From assembly GCF_018260405.1 (NCBI RefSeq), contig NZ_JAGLBG010000017.1:1-33929 (forward strand): 33,929 bases of DNA, written 5' to 3'. Source of the DNA: Deinococcus sp. (GTDB lineage Bacteria; Deinococcota; Deinococci; Deinococcales; Deinococcaceae). This document shows positions 31,705 to 33,929 of this stretch, in pieces. The position numbers and the translations under genes were made by a program. Numbering within the stretch: position 1 is the stretch's first letter; every line of letters starts with the position of its first letter. The notes under the pieces are model-generated. The model had not been told where the DNA came from, did no database searches, and saw nothing but the letters and a program-made list of their open reading frames with translations.

Positions 31705-33330
31705 ATGAGAAAAATAATGAGAATCACCATCAGCAGCCTGTGCCTGCTTGCCGGTATCGCCACGGCTCAGCCTGCACAACTTGCGCCCAAGCCAAGCTGG
31801 ATCAGAGACCTGAAGGTGTTCTCGCCCATCAGTGTCTCGCCTCATGGAGAACTCACGTTTATCGGGAGCGACACCAAGATTCACCGCACCGACGCGCAGG
31901 GCAACGAGCAATGGAGCTTCACGCTAGGCGATATGGGCCGCGCCCAGCCGGTCGTGACCCCGAGCGGCGGCGTCATCGGCGTGTCTTACGATGACACGGT
32001 CTATTCGCTGGACGCGGCGGGCCAACTGCTCTGGAAGCAGAAGCTCGACGGCGACATCTACGCGACGCCCGCCCTGCGTGCCGACGGCAGCGTAATCGTC
32101 ACGACAGCGGGTGGCACGGCCTGGGCGCTGGACAGCGGTGGCAAGACCCTCTGGAGCTTCAAGGCCGGAGCCGCAATATTCAGCAGCCCGGCCATCGGGC
32201 CAGACGGCACCATCTATTTCGGTACGCAGGGCAATCTGCTTCAGGCACTAACACCCGACGGGCAGCCCAAATGGAGTTTTGCAGCCAAGTCGATGGTTTT
32301 CAGCAGTCCAGCGCTCGATCAGGACGGCAACATCTATTTCGGCAGTAGCGACAAACACATCTATAGCCTCGACCCGGCGGGCCAACTGCGCTGGGACAAA
32401 CCGACCGGCATGTTCGTGAACGCCAGCCCAATCGTTACCGACGACAGTCTGGTTGTGGTCGGCAGCTACGACGGGCGGGTCTACGCCATTAAAACCTCCG
32501 GGCAGGACGCCTGGACTTACAACGCCGGAGCCGGGATTGCCGCGCCAGCGGCCGAACTTAGCGACGGCACCATTATCGTCGGCGACCTGAACGGCACGCT
32601 TCACGCTCTTAGCCGCAACGGGCTGGCCCTGTGGACCCTGCCCACTGGCAAAAAGATCGACATCGGCGTGGCTGTCAGCGACGCGGGCATCTTGTACTAC
32701 AGCCTGAGCGACGGTACCCTGCATGCCAACCTGAAGGGCCGTCCGCTGGCCCTCGGTCCCTGGACCACCTTCCGGGGCGTGGGCACCGGCTGGGGCCGCA
32801 GCTTGCAGGCGGGCGACCTGGCGACCCTGAAAGCTGCCCGGCAGGCCGCCGCGCAGGCCGTGTCGGCCCAGGTCACCCCGCCGCAGCTTCCGGTCACCCA
32901 GACCCCGGCCAGCCCGCCGTCTCCCGTTGCTCAGGCTCCGGCACCCAGACCTGCGAACCCGCCCATGACGCCTGAGCAGGCCGCCAAAGCAGCAGCAAGC
33001 GGGGCACTGGTGCAAAATAACCTGATCTATGTCCCCCTGACGGCCAGCGCGGGCGCTCTGGGCTGGAAGGTGACTCAGGTCTATCCTCTTTCCGCAACCC
33101 TGCAAAGTGGCACCACAGTGGCGGCGGTGCCCCTGGCCCTGCTGAGCGGCCAGCCCTTCGTGTCTCTGGGTGCCCTAAGCGCCCTGCCCGGAACCACCAC
33201 GCGCCTGCTGCCCGGCGGCGCTGGGGTTCAACTGACGCGCACACAGCAAAATACGACCCTGCCCATCAAGGTCGCGCAACTTATACCCTTCACCGCACCG
33301 CCGGAATTTGCCACGCCGCTTAACCCCTGA
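31705..33330 (+). CDS. Secreted PQQ-like beta-propeller protein with copper-amine-oxidase-N-like tail
   Basis: 541 residues, exported (signal MRITISSLCLLAGIATAQ after a four-residue extension). The PQQ/BamB-type propeller covers about residues 30-365, built from units such as DGTIYFGTQGNLLQAL, DGNIYFGSSDKHIYSLDPAGQLRWD and DGTIIVGDLNGTLHALSRNGLALWTL. No PQQ-binding catalytic residues are evident, so it is more likely a binding or scaffold protein than a dehydrogenase. A Pro/Ala linker (about 385-440) leads to a C-terminal domain (about 440-541; NNLIYVPLTASAGALGWKV) like the copper-amine-oxidase N-terminal stalk domain. AAGGAG at 31687-31692 is 12 bases before ATG 31705, rather far; ATG 31717 is the alternative. 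Confidence 0.87.
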   Translation: MRKIMRITISSLCLLAGIATAQPAQLAPKPSWIRDLKVFSPISVSPHGELTFIGSDTKIHRTDAQGNEQWSFTLGDMGRAQPVVTPSGGVIGVSYDDTVYSLDAAGQLLWKQKLDGDIYATPALRADGSVIVTTAGGTAWALDSGGKTLWSFKAGAAIFSSPAIGPDGTIYFGTQGNLLQALTPDGQPKWSFAAKSMVFSSPALDQDGNIYFGSSDKHIYSLDPAGQLRWDKPTGMFVNASPIVTDDSLVVVGSYDGRVYAIKTSGQDAWTYNAGAGIAAPAAELSDGTIIVGDLNGTLHALSRNGLALWTLPTGKKIDIGVAVSDAGILYYSLSDGTLHANLKGRPLALGPWTTFRGVGTGWGRSLQAGDLATLKAARQAAAQAVSAQVTPPQLPVTQTPASPPSPVAQAPAPRPANPPMTPEQAAKAAASGALVQNNLIYVPLTASAGALGWKVTQVYPLSATLQSGTTVAAVPLALLSGQPFVSLGALSALPGTTTRLLPGGAGVQLTRTQQNTTLPIKVAQLIPFTAPPEFATPLNP

Positions 33331-33391
33331 TACAGACGGCGACCCTATCCCCTACACTGGGCTAAGTGACGCCGAAAAATCCCTCATGATT

Positions 33392-33522
33392 TAGAGCATT
33401 TTGCAAAAAGATGGTGGTCTTTTGACCATCTTTTTGCCGAGTGGAAAAGAAAGAGCAGGACGCAGAATGAAGGGGGGCGGCGGTGTTTTTCCGAGGTGCC
33501 CATCATTCGGAGCACTGCTCTA
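33392..33522 (+). repeat. Dispersed repeat family A, copy 3 (131 bp)
   Basis: Same orientation as copy 1. Ends are TAGAGCA (33392-33398) and TGCTCTA (33516-33522). The internal hairpin GATGGT (33410-33415) and ACCATC (33425-33430) has a 9-base loop and is followed by five T. Lies about 60 bases after the PQQ-propeller gene stop and could terminate it. Confidence 0.9.
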
Positions 33523-33697
33523 GAACAGTGCAGTCTCAGCCTATAGACTTCCTGCGAAAGTCGCCCGGTTTTCTCATTAGGTTTGCTCTTACTCGCCCTG
33601 CTCGGCGAAAGCGGGAATTCGGGGCGGCCCGACGCCCACTTTCGCAAGAGGTTTAATGTGCCGTCCGGTAAAGCGCACCTCATGGCAAAGCCAATCG
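33523..33697. other. Noncoding region with a long-range inverted repeat
   Basis: TGCGAAAGT (33553-33561) and ACTTTCGCA (33638-33646) are perfect inverted repeats 76 bases apart. Several frames stay open here, but none looks like protein. Possibly the margin of another mobile or repeat element. Confidence 0.4.
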
Positions 33698-33841
33698 GGG
33701 GTAGGCGGCTCTTTTTTGGGCAAAACGACACTGATGAAGGGGCCTGCCCGCTCTCTTGGGCAAAGCGGCACCCGTATGGGGCCTGCCCGCTGTCTTGGGC
33801 AAAGCGGCACCCGTATGGGGCCTGCCCGCTGTCTTGGGCAA
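33698..33841. repeat. 39-bp tandem repeat (three good copies plus a degenerate one)
   Basis: Units start at 33739, 33778 and 33817 with GGGGCCTGCCCGCT, followed by CTTGGGCAAAGCGGCACC. The third is incomplete. A degenerate unit begins near 33698. Each unit contains TGCCC...GGGCA pairing. 39 is divisible by three, so it could encode 13-residue repeats on either strand (GACPLSWAKRHPY rightward), but neither reading resembles a known protein. The last 88 bases of the window (33842-33929) are noticeably AT-richer and show no recognisable gene start. Confidence 0.8.
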
Positions 33842-33929
33842 CCGCAAAGTCTCAAAATTGCAGAATGAACACTCCAATTTCTGTTTTTGGCACAAAAAGC
33901 GACTCTGAATCGAAGATCATCGAGTGATG

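Noticed and set aside
33698..33841. CRISPR array
   Set aside because: The units are contiguous 39-bp tandem copies with no variable spacers and no cas genes nearby.
33583..33927. 114-codon frame through the 39-bp tandem repeat
   Set aside because: The product is mostly the repeat translation with no recognisable domain, and the opposite strand is open as well; described as a repeat rather than a gene.

Overview
The window looks like chromosomal DNA from a Deinococcus-type bacterium (Deinococcota). This is inferred, not proven. The base composition is GC-rich and the genes are densely packed. At least thirteen genes have a TANNNT -10 box only 6-7 bases before the start codon, with no Shine-Dalgarno, which is the leaderless-mRNA layout known to be common in Deinococcus. 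The gene content also fits: an LEA14/WHy lipoprotein, FAS1 and PQQ-propeller secreted proteins, and small dispersed intergenic repeats. I see no phage genes, insertion-sequence transposase, CRISPR array, tRNA or rRNA.

Layout. 1-744: N-terminal part of a DEAD-box RNA helicase that runs off the left edge. 1061-2557: butyrate/acetate kinase-family gene and an abutting unknown gene. 2853-3422: long-form ribosome hibernation factor. 3664-5075: TetR regulator and a family 2 glycosyltransferase. 5211-8226: tightly overlapping ftsE-ftsX-envC-like divisome unit. 8396-8641: rpsP with its own promoter and terminator. 8698-11854: divergent amino-sugar genes (nanE against nagZ plus a double-GNAT protein). 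11951-15163: ftsK/spoIIIE translocase. 15623-17164: triple-fasciclin secreted protein. 17476-20441: MalY/PatB-like C-S lyase and a ModF-like double ABC ATPase. 20755-22143: SPFH (QmcA-like) and NfeD pair. 22304-26991: leftward run of four envelope genes (small membrane protein, class A PBP, secreted von Willebrand A protein, four-TM coiled-coil protein). 27403-27987: second TetR. 28010-29544: divergent pair, a secreted beta-rich protein and an LEA14-like lipoprotein. 29632-30885: MocR-type aminotransferase. 31112-33330: divergent pair of secreted proteins, the larger a PQQ propeller. 33331-33929: repeat-rich end with a 39-bp tandem repeat.

Much of the window concerns the cell envelope: FtsEX with an EnvC-like activator, NagZ/NanE amino-sugar recycling, FtsK, the PBP cluster and several exported proteins. 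The features that standard gene calling would miss are intergenic. Family A is a roughly 131-142 bp element with 7-bp terminal inverted repeats, present three times, carrying a terminator-like hairpin whose stem varies in a compensatory way. Families B and C are hairpin-rich elements that occur alone or joined in the same order. There are also a separate nested-hairpin block near 27.1-27.2 kb and two candidate short ORFs.

The best candidate for an undescribed system is the four-gene PBP/vWA/four-TM run at 22304-26991. Its joint function is inferred from context only.
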